A DNA stretch of 64,000 nt, taken from positions 186,001-250,000 of the forward strand of contig JAVFHQ010000008.1 of assembly GCA_035135055.1 (NCBI GenBank), read 5' to 3'. The translations under genes and the position numbers were made by a program. Positions 41,354 to 52,692 of this stretch are shown here, one piece after another (position 1 is the first letter of the stretch; each line of letters begins with the position of its first letter). The notes under the pieces are model-generated. The model was not told the origin of the DNA. It worked only from the letters and a program-made list of their open reading frames with translations, and did not search any database. Source of the stretch: Oleoguttula mirabilis. Taxonomy: Eukaryota > Ascomycota > Dothideomycetes > Mycosphaerellales > Teratosphaeriaceae.

Positions 41354-42478
41354 TCAGTAATGCTTGTACTCCTCGTCGTCCTCATCGTCACCGAAGCCAG
41401 ACGCAGCCGACGCCTCGTCCGTTGACATCCTCGGCCTCTTGCACAAGCGGCTTGAGCGGCCAGCAAGCCCGGAGGTCTCGTCGCCTGCCTCTGACAAACG
41501 CTTTCTCATCATTCCCGCGAGCATGCTACCGCTCGATGTCTCCGTGGCATCAGCAGCCTTCAGTGCCCCGCTTGCCTGTCCGAAGCTCCCGCTGTCCATC
41601 GTGTTGTTGGCGCGAAGTGGCTCCTTGTCTCCTTGCCCGTTGTCCGAATATGCCGCCCCATCCTCCTCGCCATCATTGAGCATCCACTCGTCGGGATCGT
41701 TCAGCATAGATGCATCCTCAATCTCCGGGCCTTCCTCAAACGTGAGCTCAATCTTGATTTTCGGATCCCTGCCTCGCATGATGAGATTCACGTCTTCGAC
41801 GCTCAACGCTCGACGGCCGCAGGTTGCCATGACATCCTTCACGGAGAGCTTGCGACCATCCTTGATGTGAGAACGTATCATGTGCCTCTGTAGACCACCA
41901 ACGCCGCTGAAGAAGCTGCCTTTGTGAACCGATGCGTTGGCTTTACACGTGACGCACCAGATCTCGTACCAGGTCCTGCCAAGACCCACGACGACTGGGT
42001 ACGCCGCCGACAGCATTGATGGAGATCCTTGTCTGCCAAGCACTTGAGGTGCAAACTTGAAGGTGTTCGCCGCCAACGGAGCTGCAGCTACCTTCGTTGA
42101 GACAGCTATGGCCTCGCTTTGACCTCCATTTGTCGGGTGGAAGCCTTGCGCCGGCCCCTGCTGAGAGACTTGAGGTGGAAAGTGCGCAGGGCCAGCAGCA
42201 GCCGCTTCGCTCGTAGAGACGGCGCACAAGGAGTGCGTCAATGCCTAGAAGTGTCAGCCGATGGCTTTCCAGGTCTTCGCAACTATGCTTACGGTCTTGT
42301 GCTGCTCGACAAGCTTCATATCTCCCTTGACATCGTCGATGCGCTGCTCAGTCTCGTGCACAGCCGTCTTCAGTTTCGACAGTTCGTCCGAGAGCCCGCG
42401 TGCCTTGCTCTTCAGCCTGAATCCTTCCTCGTACCAGCCATCGAGCTCTTGTTGGATCGCTTCCCTTGAGTCCGCCAT
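41354..42478 (-). CDS. Array paralog Z-C: coiled coil and CxxC...HxxxxH finger
   Basis: Two exons, 42293-42478 and 41354-42244 (48-nt intron, GTAAGC/TTCTAG, phase 0), give 358 residues. The start reads MADSREAIQQELDGWYEEGF; exon 1 is a 62-residue coil and exon 2 begins ALTHSLCAV, echoing ALARNYTG in Z-B. The finger is IWCVTCKANASVHKGSFFSG followed by LQRHMIRSH, with DVMATCGRRAL after it as in Z-B. The tail has KIKIELTFEEG (a SUMO-acceptor-like IKIE) and a very acidic end (FGDDEDDEEYKHY). The stop lies 320 bp downstream of the Z-B start. It shares intron position, phase and order of parts with Z-A and Z-B. Confidence 0.7.
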
Positions 42479-43760
42479 GGTCGCAAGAGTGTGTCCGCTT
42501 GTTGGTACGGAGTTGGAGCAAAGGAGAAGCTCGAATTTCGGGGGCAAAAAGTCATGGTTGTGCGTGCCGCACGGTCCGGCCGATGACGACCGCGCCTTCC
42601 CCGAATATGCTCGGCTGATCCACAACGCACGTCGCCACATCAAAGTCTCCGACCGTTGCGGGCTACTCCTTCCCACGGCGAAGTTGGAGCATATTTCTCG
42701 ACCACGTGCGCGAACGGCAGATGATGCTGTTGGTAGTGACGGGAGCTCTCCTCAGCAGCGGCCGGTTCGAAGCGACTCCGTATTGCTTCGGCTAGGGCGG
42801 TACCCGCCACCTTCTGCTGTCTTCATCAAGGTGTCGACTTGGTGCTTCTTCGAAACGCGTTACAGTGATTGACGGCAGCATGCACAACTCCTGAGCATAC
42901 GCCACCTTGTCTTGAAGTCCAAAGGTCCCACTGCCAACCCTGGCTGACTGGCCGCGCTGCTGAGCTCATTGCGGAAGTATTCGGTCTGGATGAAGTCAGC
43001 TGGCAGGCTTGAGAGGCACATCACACAACGGGCAAGCACCCGCTCGCGCATACGCCCGTCACGTGAGAGCAGTTTGGCTATGAATGATGCCAGGTGCTCC
43101 TCGTCTTGACGTGGAAAAGAGAGCTTCACTACCAGGGCTCCACTATGTATACCTCTGGTTCCGGCTCTTGCACGGTCATCTGTCTGGACGACGTCATTGC
43201 ACAATGCAAGAGGTGGCCTCAACGGAACACGATCAAAGATGCCTTGGCCGGTCGAAGCTCTGCAGGATGCTCAAAAAGGATGCATGTGACGCTGCCCGGC
43301 CAACCTGCACCCGTGGTTCGGTGCGCTCACGTGAAAAGCAGAAGACGCAAGCTCAGGTATACAGCTTGGCCATGTCGGCCACGCAGCATCAGACGTGATG
43401 TTTATAGTGAAGGTGATGTGGTCGGAAAGAATCCACCGCATGGAAGGAGGTGAAGTTCGGCCAATTTGCCCTCGCTGCCGATCCCTCTTTCTGAAGCTGG
43501 AGCTGGCGGGGCGACATCTTTGATCGCTCCACCCAAGTCCTCGACCTATCTGTTGTATCCCTGCAAACACTCCAAGTCTTCTGGAGTGGCTTTGAGAAGC
43601 TCGATCTGATGTTCGAACATATCTCCTCGAGCTCTTGTGCCTACCACCATCATCTCATTCGCCGCGGAAGTGGACTGATATGCTCAGCGGTCGAGCAGTC
43701 TGAGCTCCTCATGGACAGATAGTAAGAGCTGGCGGTTCTAAACGTATACCTAGTCAAGGG
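42479..43760. other. 1.3-kb divergent intergenic region
   Basis: Lies between Z-C (minus) and the cyclin gene (plus) and so holds both promoters. Open frames here are short and lack protein-like composition. No repeat is recognised. Confidence 0.4.
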
Positions 43761-44666
43761 ATGGAGAACGGCGCCTCGGAGCAAGATGCAGGAGATGCAG
43801 CAACCGCCCGTACCCCTCCTCCGCCCCCAGAGCCGAGTGCTGCCGCCACACTACAGTCGATAGACCCCTCATTCAGCGGACGATCAGATGAACCGTTGCT
43901 GCTTGAGGACGAGCAATGGGACATTACCGCCATATCTGCGCTGGGCGCTCTGCGCATGCTCATCGGAGCGCTGCAAGACCTGGCGGACTCGATGGGTGAT
44001 GTGCCGCCGACACCACCTGTCTCCCGTCCGACTACGCCAAAGAAAGAGCGGGCTGCGGAAAACGAACCTCGCCGGACGTCATCCCCCGAAGCATCATGCT
44101 CCATGACCATAGGGTCTCCCGAGGCACAACCGCGCGAGCCTATCACAGTGGAGGTCGGCGTATATGCAGAGGACACCACCCTCCAGCGCGCTGCAATAGC
44201 ACGCCGCTTCTTCTCGAAGACCGCACCCGCCTTCAGCGTCTCTCAATACCTGCTCCGTATGCACCACTACTGCCCGCACTCCCCAGGCGTCTACCTCACA
44301 GCTGCTGTCTACTGCCACCGCCTCTGTGTCGCGGACCTTATGGTTCCGGCTACGAACCGCACGGTCCATCGGCTCTCGCTTGCTGCAATTCGTGTCGCAG
44401 CAAAGGCCCTTGAAGACAACAAGTGGGCCCAAGAGCGGTTTGCTGGGGTGGGCGGCGTAAGCCGGACCCAGCTGATGAACCTGGAGGTTACGCTATGTTT
44501 CCTGCTCGACTTTGACTTGGGAGTGGATGCGCATATGCTCGCTAAGATGATGTTCCTGCTGCAGCAAGCCGGTAGGCAAGGGTTGGGAGCGTGCAGAAAG
44601 CTTGGCGGCGACTTCAGGTTGAGGTTGAAGCTGCCTTTGCGGAAGAGGACAAATACGTTCACCTGA
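43761..44666 (+). CDS. Pho80-family cyclin
   Basis: 301-residue single-exon protein. The N-terminal ~120 residues are disordered and Pro/Ser-rich (TPPPPPEPS ... PPTPPVSRPTTPKKE), with possible CDK sites. The cyclin box covers ~130-275: QYLLRMHHYCPHSPGVYLTA, YCHRLC, RLSLAAIRVAAKALEDNKWA, then FAGVGGVSRTQLMNLEVTLC and FLLDFDLGV. This R-ln-AK-DN-GGVS-LE pattern is diagnostic of the Pho80/Pcl cyclins that bind Pho85-type kinases controlling phosphate response, glycogen and the cell cycle. Whether it is the true Pho80 or a Pcl6/7-like member cannot be told from this region alone. No introns. Confidence 0.85.
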   Translation: MENGASEQDAGDAATARTPPPPPEPSAAATLQSIDPSFSGRSDEPLLLEDEQWDITAISALGALRMLIGALQDLADSMGDVPPTPPVSRPTTPKKERAAENEPRRTSSPEASCSMTIGSPEAQPREPITVEVGVYAEDTTLQRAAIARRFFSKTAPAFSVSQYLLRMHHYCPHSPGVYLTAAVYCHRLCVADLMVPATNRTVHRLSLAAIRVAAKALEDNKWAQERFAGVGGVSRTQLMNLEVTLCFLLDFDLGVDAHMLAKMMFLLQQAGRQGLGACRKLGGDFRLRLKLPLRKRTNTFT

Positions 44667-47163
44667 GTTGGCGGCGCTTAGAAGAGGGACACCGCGAGGG
44701 TGCAGACGGAGCTTCGCAAGGGATTGACGTAGTGATCTGTTCGGTAATCAGCAAGAACTGATGCTTGCTTGATGGGAGCTGGTACATAGCCATCTGCCGC
44801 TGTCGTCGGTGGGCTTACTGTTATCCTTACATCCAGACGGTTCGCCCTCACCTTTTTGAGATTCTGTGCACAGCGTAGTGCGAAACCCATAGCAGTCTTA
44901 TGCCGTTCGTTGGCGCACGTCCGGCCAGCGTTCGTAGGTGGCGAAGTGACTTCGCAGTGTTTACGGTGGCAGCACGAGCGGGCCACGATGTTTTGCACTC
45001 TGCTCGTAGTTCTCGGCAGGTGGACCAACCAAGACGGACTTCCGGCTGCAACATGCAGGCAAGCGAGCCTATCGCCCGGGCTGGTGTCACAAGAGCATGT
45101 TGGTGGCAGCCAGATGCGCGGTGTCGTTCGTCGCCGTTTCGCAGTGCATACGGGGACTGATATGACATGCACGGCCCGATAGTCGGGTTGCCAATGTCGG
45201 CGTTTGACGAAGGCAATAGAGTGGCGGGCGCCGTGGACCATTCGAAGAACGCTAGGAAATAACCAGCTGTATGCCACAAACATCTCGCCTTATCACCTGC
45301 CACTCACACCACGCCTTAGGCCCTTAGTACTTGTTGGCGTAGGCGCTCCTGATCTAAAGCAGGTTGAGCTCCGAGCCCTACCGGCTACGGCACCCTCTGT
45401 GCTTGTGTAATCACTGTAATGCTCTGAAACGCCGTTGAAACGCCGTTGCATGGAACGAACGTTAGTGATATTCCTGTTCACGCTCGTGAGCGATGTCAAT
45501 TTTATCTCATCCCGAGGATCTGGAAAGATGCCCGCTCTGCCACCCGCTGCTGTGCAACGTCTCGCCTCGCCTCGCTAGAATCCTGTCGCTCAATGGCGCC
45601 TCATATTCCAGGTACGGTAGTGCCTTCCCCGGTTGCTGCATTCGATGTCTAGGGCAGTGCGCATCTCTGCGGTGTGGCTGTACGCACCTGCCCCAAAGCC
45701 TTCGACATGGAGCTATCTTCCCGCGCACATTGACTTGCATAGAGCCATGATTATGGCGGTCTAGCCCTCGGCTTCGGAGCAGCATTGATGCCCGAGCCCA
45801 CACTGCATAGCCGTGCACCTTCTGACCTCGGGTGATAGGTTACTAACCCCTTTAGCAGCGTGCAATCACTTACCGGCCGCCTGGGCTTAGGTAGGGCTGC
45901 AAGGGTCCGGTAGGCATGCTGCACTTGGACGGAGGACCGCAACCTTGTTGCATGCCTCCTAAACTTGATAACAAGAAGACGTGGCGTTCGCTGGGTCGAA
46001 GCAGGGGACTATGATTGGAGCCAAGCTCCGTACATCATCGACGGGACTCCAGTGGCCTGTTTCTCTTGTTGCATGCGAGGCACACACCACAAGGTTTAGC
46101 TCCACCCAGTAACCACTCAGCTGGAGAGGTGTGGCAGGCTACAGTCCGTAGCGCTGCTGCATCGGTACTTCTTGCGCTACAGCGCCAAGGCCGCTGGCAA
46201 GCTTATATGCAGCTACAAAGTAGCTTCTTCGCGCCGGTGGCCCAGTGCGTTCCGCCGGCGCGAATGACAAAATAGAACGTTGGCGCACTTGTTCATGCTT
46301 TGTTTCGGCCAATCATCCAGTGTTCTGGCGTGGCCACAGCCACCGGGTTTAAGGCCAAGACGGCGGAAGACGAAGATCTTGCGTGGTACCCTCTGGTTAC
46401 ATTGGGCCCGGGAGGCGTTCTTCTGTCGCACAGCAGATGTTTCGACGGTAAGCCATGTGTCTTATGGTGCGGTGTCGTCACTGCAAGGTACTCCACTAGG
46501 TATCGGACTGTCAGCCCGGTCGGTCTGCCGGCATATAGCTGTGTGCAGCGTCTTCAGAGATTTTGCGACCTGTTATCATGATCACCATCTTGGCAAAAAA
46601 TAGGCTGTATCGTAGTTCGAGCTTTCCGCAAGTCTCCTGGGTAGGCTGAATAGTGGCGGAGTCTGGTATGGAAATTAGGCAGAAGGTGTATCAGAGGGTT
46701 TGGTGCGTGACCACTCGCTTAGACTTCTGTCACATGATGATGCTTTGTCGAAACTACTAACCCTCGATTATCGACGATAGGGCGATCAGGTGCACTGGAC
46801 CCAAGCTCGCCAAAAGCCCGCCTGCTAGAGCTTTTTGATTTTCTCGACTGGTCGATGTGTCCGCGCAGCGTAGTCAGCTTGCTGAGAAGCTGGACGATAA
46901 CTGTCTGGTGGGTAGTATGTCTCTCACCATGGTAGCTTTCGACGTCCCATACATCCCTTGTCCAACACCAGCATTGCGATACTACCCCCCCGAACAGAGA
47001 GTGAGAGGCGGACATCCTGACCGGCGGCTAGCGTCGAAAGCTGGGCCAGTCGTGACACATTGTCGTGCGTACCCGGCTGGCTCTGCAGAGATGTTGCACA
47101 TGATTGCCATCTTGCATCAAGTCTGCGTATTCAGTTGGACCATATTGTGCTAACACACACAGC
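44667..47163. other. 2.5-kb region without a supported gene
   Basis: Only short open frames occur, on both strands, without recognisable motifs. A duplicated GAAACGCCGTT lies at ~45427-45449. I saw no transposon ends, tRNA-like B box or strong microsatellite. Confidence 0.4.
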
Positions 47164-48449
47164 ATGTCAGCCGTTCCGCAACCGCGAGATAATCGAACAG
47201 TCCGGTTCCTCGACCGGGACTTCGCGCGCTTCTCTGTGCAGAACAACCTGTATTGCGTTCCAATCGACGTGGTGAGTGATGGCCACATCTAAGGCCTAGC
47301 CGAGCTTCCTGGTGCACACTGGTGATAAACCCTTGCTGACGGATCCACTAGGATGATGAGTACCGCCAGAAAGAGCTCAACAGAATCTTTCGAGACGTCC
47401 TTCAAGATAGGGTCGTTCTTGCGCCTAACTTTCCTCCGCCCGGTGTTGAAGAGCCGCAGGTGCTCGAGTGTGGCGTTGGCAAAGGAGCATGGATCGAAGA
47501 CCTCCTTGAAGGATACGAACACTGCGAGGTCAGTGACGTCGAATGGCCCACGGTCTTACTAGCTCGGTGCACACGAGGTGTGAACGCTAACAGCTCTTAT
47601 GAAGGTGACTGGCGTTGATATATACTTTGGACAAGGCGGAGAAGACGATGAAGATGATGAAGACGATGAAGACGATGAAGGCGATGAAGAAAGGGATGAA
47701 GAAGCCGTCCAGGAGTTCACCAAAAAGATATGGAATTTGAATGCTCCCTTCCGAGATGATCGTTCCAGCTCCCGGATTGGCAGAGAGCGCTTCGACCTGG
47801 TTAACAGCAGGCTTTTGATGGACGGTATCAACACTGATCGATGGCCATCGTACGTCAATGATCTCTACCAGGTGCTAAAGCCTGGTGGTTGGCTGCAGAT
47901 GGTGGAGCTGGAGCTCAAGTTCCAGTCCGATAACGGTACGCTTCGACTTGACGCGAGCGCACCGCTGTTCTGCTGGCATCGTTGGTACTACAGTGTGATG
48001 CATCAGATGGGAAAGGATCCTCGCATAGGCCCGCGTTTGGGTCAGCTAATGCGGGACAATCGTTTCCAAAATGTAGAGCACCGTAGGCATCGGCTTCATA
48101 TAGGACGGTGGAATGCAGGTAGGCCATCCGAGCTGGTAACAGTGCGTAACCTGCAGGTGTACTGACGCATCGCTAGTGTCAGCATCGCTGGGCCAGGATG
48201 TCCGCTCCAATGTACAGAGTCATATTGAAGCCGTCTCGTTGTGGCCGTTCGCTGGAGCACTGCCTCCAGCTCAGGGGCGCATGACTGTTGCGCAGTACCA
48301 GGCTTTGCTGCTAGGCGCCCAAACACAGCTTCAGGACGACAGTCTGAGGCTGTATTACGATCTGTAAGTCCAACATGCATACTCCATAAGCTTGGCTGAC
48401 ACTATCCAGGCATGTTGTTATTGGCCGCAGGCCAACGAGAGGTCGATGA
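47164..48449 (+). CDS. LaeA-like SAM methyltransferase with acidic repeat insert
   Basis: Five exons, 47164-47271, 47352-47528, 47605-48118, 48177-48363 and 48410-48449, give 341 residues. A CAG acceptor at 48182 would shorten exon 4 by two residues. Introns are 80, 76, 58 and 46 nt. It starts MSAVPQPRDNRTVRFLDRDF. Motif I is VLECGVGKGAWIEDL, then VTGVDIYFGQ, which should end in the strand-2 acidic residue. An Asp/Glu repeat (DDEDDEDDEDDEGDEERDEE) is inserted right after it. The post-core block RERFDLVNSRLLMDGINTDR, then QVLKPGGWLQMVELE, is the LaeA/velvet-associated type. The last splice gives a YDLHVVIGRRP ending, the usual GRRP/GRKP close of this family. Members influence secondary metabolism or act on small molecules; the role here is unknown. 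Confidence 0.78.
47641..47703 (+). repeat. GAAGATGAT/GACGATGAA repeat coding for an acidic tract
   Basis: Imperfect tandem units of GA(A/C)GATGA within exon 3 of the LaeA-like gene encode EDDEDDEDDEDDEGDEE. The repeat is interrupted, so it is probably moderately stable. Confidence 0.85.
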
Positions 48450-50973
48450 ATCACACTGGAGCGTTCAGCCATTGAACCTGTGGGCCGCACGATCAATGGT
48501 AGACAGCCTGCCACAGATGTCGGCGTCCTCCGACGCAAGCACGACGGCCTCGTAATCTTGTTGTCACTCCAACTCCCACTCTTCCTGATACATCCTGCAA
48601 GAGGTTCTTCTCCATCTCAAAGCGGCCGTTGGCTGCATCTTCTCTTGTCTCTGCTCCTGAAGACAGGGTGCGGGCGGTGCAGCAGAAGACTGTCCACCAA
48701 CTTAGAACCGTACTTTGGCAGAGGCAGCAGCCAACCCCTCTGGCCAAAGGTGATGAACAAAGGAGGCAACAGCCGTTGCGAAATATGTCACCCTCACGTA
48801 TGAAGACATCCAACATTGCATCCTGAGTGTGAAGGCCTGAAGCAGTACCAGATAGAAAACTATGTTGCCTTGGCGTGGTTGTACGAGCCCAGGAGATGTC
48901 CAATGGCTGTGGGCCAGAGCAGACGTCGGCATGACAGATCAACGATGGCGCCCGTTGTGTCCTAGAGTTGTGAATATGATGAGGCAACACGAGTCAGAAT
49001 GTCCACCAGGTAAGTAAGAGGACGACGTGAGTGCCAGATGTCCAAAGCATGGCTGTTGAGCTTGGCTTGGCTGCGGATCAACGATGGAAAAGTAATAAGG
49101 TATGAGAAAAGAAAGAAAGCCGAACCTTTCGCGGGCCTTGCGGCAGGCTGCAGCACTAAATAAGCGCCTGGGACCAACTCACATCATCACATGGACCCGA
49201 CAGTATGGTACCGAATCGTCCTACTGTCCACGTGGCACGCGGCCACACGCAGTGAAGCTTATCAACTAGGTACCTGGTGCACACCATTCGGTAGACCAAG
49301 ACTCGAGCAAGGCACACAGACGGAAGGACTGCGATCTGGACCTCCTGCTCTCTTCGGTCACCGCCATATATCTGGCTGACCACTTCACATTTGCAGCACC
49401 AAGATGACGTTCAAGGTTGGGTGTTGGACTGACGCTCGGCCCTGCCCCGGCTGCCCGGTTCCTACCAGTATTGGTTTCTACGCTCTCTGACTGAACCCGG
49501 TCCCCTACCGACGTGCCCACTTCCCGTGTCGCTCATTGGGGCGGCTGCTGCGCCGATGCAGAGTGCGTTCGGGATTGCGGCTATCAAACGCTGCTGCTAG
49601 CGCCGCATGGGCAATTGGGCACGTTACCCGCGTTGTAGCACGTGCACAACCTCGACAAGGCATGTGCTGACACTGTACAGAAGGGCATCCGCTGGCCGTT
49701 GCTGCACATTCGGACTGCATAAGCATGAGTGCAACGAGGAATGGAGCGCGATCATTGTCCGAGCTAGCGAGGACTTATACTATTATAAAAGCAAGGGTTA
49801 GATTCTATGGGTAGGGCCAGCAAGGATCATCACTCTGCACGGCTCAACGCGTATCGAATGTCCAGTACACATTGGTGACTGGGTAGGAACAAAAGTACAC
49901 CAATTTTTTGGCTCTGCTATCATGGATGGATACAGGGTACGTTTGGGATATCGGTTACACCATAGGTACTTTAAGTCGACGTCCAGATGCTTAGGGCGGA
50001 GCGGCCCCTGCAAGCGACCGCGCCCCGGTGCCGTGGCATCTCATTAATCATTGATGAGCCGGCATAGTCATACTTTAACTTCCTTAAGCGTACCAAGGGA
50101 GGCCTCCGATTGATCAGTATCCCTACAGCCGAACCCTAAATATACCGGCCCATGATGAGATCATTGAGATGGCACAGGAGTGACTTGCATGCATGATGCA
50201 GCCCAGTGCTGCTGTTGTTGGTGGTTGCTTGAGCCCTTGTACACGCAGTACCAGCCTACCAGGATGCTACCTAATCGCAGGGTGAGACGATACAACAAAC
50301 CTACAACGAGGAACACTAGAGGAAAGGTAATGGGAGCACAATCAAGGCATGCCACACATCATGACCTAAGGGAGAGTTCTCCGCTATAAGGGACGCCAAC
50401 AAGAAGCTCTCTTCCCCGTCGGCGCCTGCTCGGGCGTTGCAGTGGTGCAGGTTGTGAGCGACCCTGCGGCACAAACCCAACCCGAACATCGTGTCACTGG
50501 CGAGCTTGGGCTAGGGCTGTACCGATCTTCTAACCTCTCCCACTTCACTCCAACACTCTGTCCAATATTTCAGCGTGCGCTAGATCTTGCAGAAACGCTG
50601 CTGCGCCATCCTGAGCTGTTAACTTGGACCCATGGTGCTTGTAGTGGGGGGCCGCCTCACGACGCACGTCCTTAAAGTCCGCTACACTCGATATGCCTTT
50701 AATACTCACCACGGCCGCTTCCTTATCGGCGAATCTTCACCCCTTCCGGGCGACGCGAACTCCAATCTGAGGTTATGCAGCCAGCTCAATAAAGCATTCG
50801 GTGCGCGAAGCGTCCGGGTCCAGTGTGGTGTCGAAGGACAACGAGAATAGACGCGGTAGTGGAGCTGAACGGTTGTTGCTATCAAATATTAGACGAAAAG
50901 CAGCCATCTCCGCGGGATTGGTAGTTTATATGCATATATACTCCGTTCTCATTCCCTCGCGCCATCCATAAGC
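48450..50973. other. 2.5-kb convergent intergenic region without a supported gene
   Basis: Lies between the 3' ends of two genes. A possible acceptor CCAATATTTCAG at ~50560-50572 precedes a short protein-like frame (RALDLAETLLRHPELLTW), but nothing extends it. No repeat family or RNA gene is seen. Confidence 0.35.
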
Positions 50974-51987
50974 CTACTCGAGGCCCTTCATGAGCTTCGA
51001 TCTCATCCCATTGTTGATGACACCGCCAAATCCAAAGGCGGGTACAATGCGGCACATTCGGGCAATGCTGCTTTTTAGCCAATCCAGCTGGACCTTGCGC
51101 ATGCGATCGCTGAACGGTGTGCCGCCATTTCGATTGTACAAGTCCAACCCAAGGAGATGGAAAGGCGTGCTGATCAACTGTATCGCCGCGGGCGCTAGGA
51201 ACTGCGCTGCAGATGCACGACTGATGTATCTCTCCACCGTGTCCGAGAGTGGGAGATTGGGCGCGATGATAGGCGGCAGATTGAAGGACGCGAAGATTGT
51301 CAAGCAGTCTCTGGCAGCGAAGAGCGCGTACGTTACGGAGGGCACTGGGCGTGCGGAAACGGTGCCGAACATTCTCGTAAATTGGCTGTCTTTATACAGA
51401 CACAAGCTGAGATTGGCCGCACTGGTGGCCGCAAACTTGGAGGCCCCGCTGGTAGTGGAGGAGGCGGGTCGGTTGTTCGTGGTGGACTTGAACGTGTCGA
51501 GCGAATTTGCCGTAACGTATGTGCCTGAGTACAGCATGAAGATCAAGGCAAACGGCTTTGACGTCACGAAGCGATGAGGGCGCAACAACAGTGCTCTGGC
51601 TTGGTCCTTTAGCGAAGTCATCAATGCTCTCTTGCCAGAGGCGTTCTCTATTATTGCCCTGAAAGTAATATTAGCCCTTTTCTTCGATTCTCCCAGTTCT
51701 CCCATTCACCGCAACACATACTTGTCGATCATAGTGATGATGGGCGAGACCACGCCTCCCGCTGTCATCGCGCAAGCAGCATCCACAGCCACCCTGCTGC
51801 CGATGTTTTTCGTGTTCCATTCCTTCCTCTCCTTATCCACAATACTCGACCCATCAACTTTCTTCCCTTCGATCTCCGACAACGGCTGCGCGTTGTGTGG
51901 TATAGCACCGGCTGATTGTATCCTCCCAGTTTGTGCCTCGCTGCTACTGTTGCCTACAGCCGCTGGCTCTCCTGCTACGGCACCCAT
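50974..51987 (-). CDS. Conserved fungal membrane protein of unknown function
   Basis: Two exons, 51722-51987 and 50974-51658 (63-nt intron, GTATGT/TTCAG, with branch-like GCTAATA), give 316 residues. Splicing joins VSPIITMIDK to AIIENASGKRAL, a block I recall as conserved across filamentous ascomycetes without a named function. The N-terminal ~60 residues are disordered. Hydrophobic segments occur around AVDAACAMTAGGVVSPIITM, PFALIFMLYSGTYVTANS, and later stretches (SRASAAQFLAPAAIQLISTP), so it is probably an integral membrane protein, possibly organellar. A C-terminal GFGGVINNGMRSKLMKG is also characteristic. No enzyme motif is seen. Confidence 0.7.
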
Positions 51988-52692
51988 ATTCGTTCGATCC
52001 GAGCGGTCTGGTCTGCCTCATTGATGTGAGCGTTGAGCGAGATCACGTCTCGTTTCTTTTCGCCTCAGCCAGTGGCACCAATGGCCCGTGAATATCCAGG
52101 ACGACAGTAAGATGTTTCGATATGCCGGTGTTGCTTGGTATGGGAGTGCTTGAGGATGCTCAGGACCTCAGAACCACATTCGCTTCGCATGAACCCACTT
52201 TTCTTCAGGGTCCGGCATCGGCGGCTGCGAAACTGCGGCCTCGCTCCATGACTAAGGTAGATGTGTGAACCCTCCAACATTTACCTCACGAGTCACGACC
52301 TACGTGACTCTGACTCTCTCAGTCTCACTCTGGATCAGTGCCCGCCTCAACTGGAAAGGAACAACGGCGATGTCCTACCGGCTTCTCACCGTATCATGTA
52401 CATTTGAGGGTTTTGAACAGAACCCAGTGCTGACTATGCGCTGGTACGGCAGCGCGTGGCTGATCTAGACTCTGCTGGTTGGCCGCGAAATGATGCTCGC
52501 TGCACTTTCGAGCCGTCTTTCCGCTTTTCAGCCCCATTGCGGTGTGACTCCGTGTGATGCGACAACAACACCCGCAAATGGCTCGCCTCTTAAGGCTTTA
52601 AGCGACGCAGTATCTACTATCATAGCTAAGTGAACATTCTTATCTCTCTTCACGTCCCTCCAATTCCGCGTGAGTCAGTAGGCTACACTGTC
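51988..52692. promoter_or_regulatory. Divergent region upstream of the membrane protein and the NACHT gene
   Basis: 705 bp between opposite starts, so it carries both promoters. Short frames only. No defined sites are called. Confidence 0.4.
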
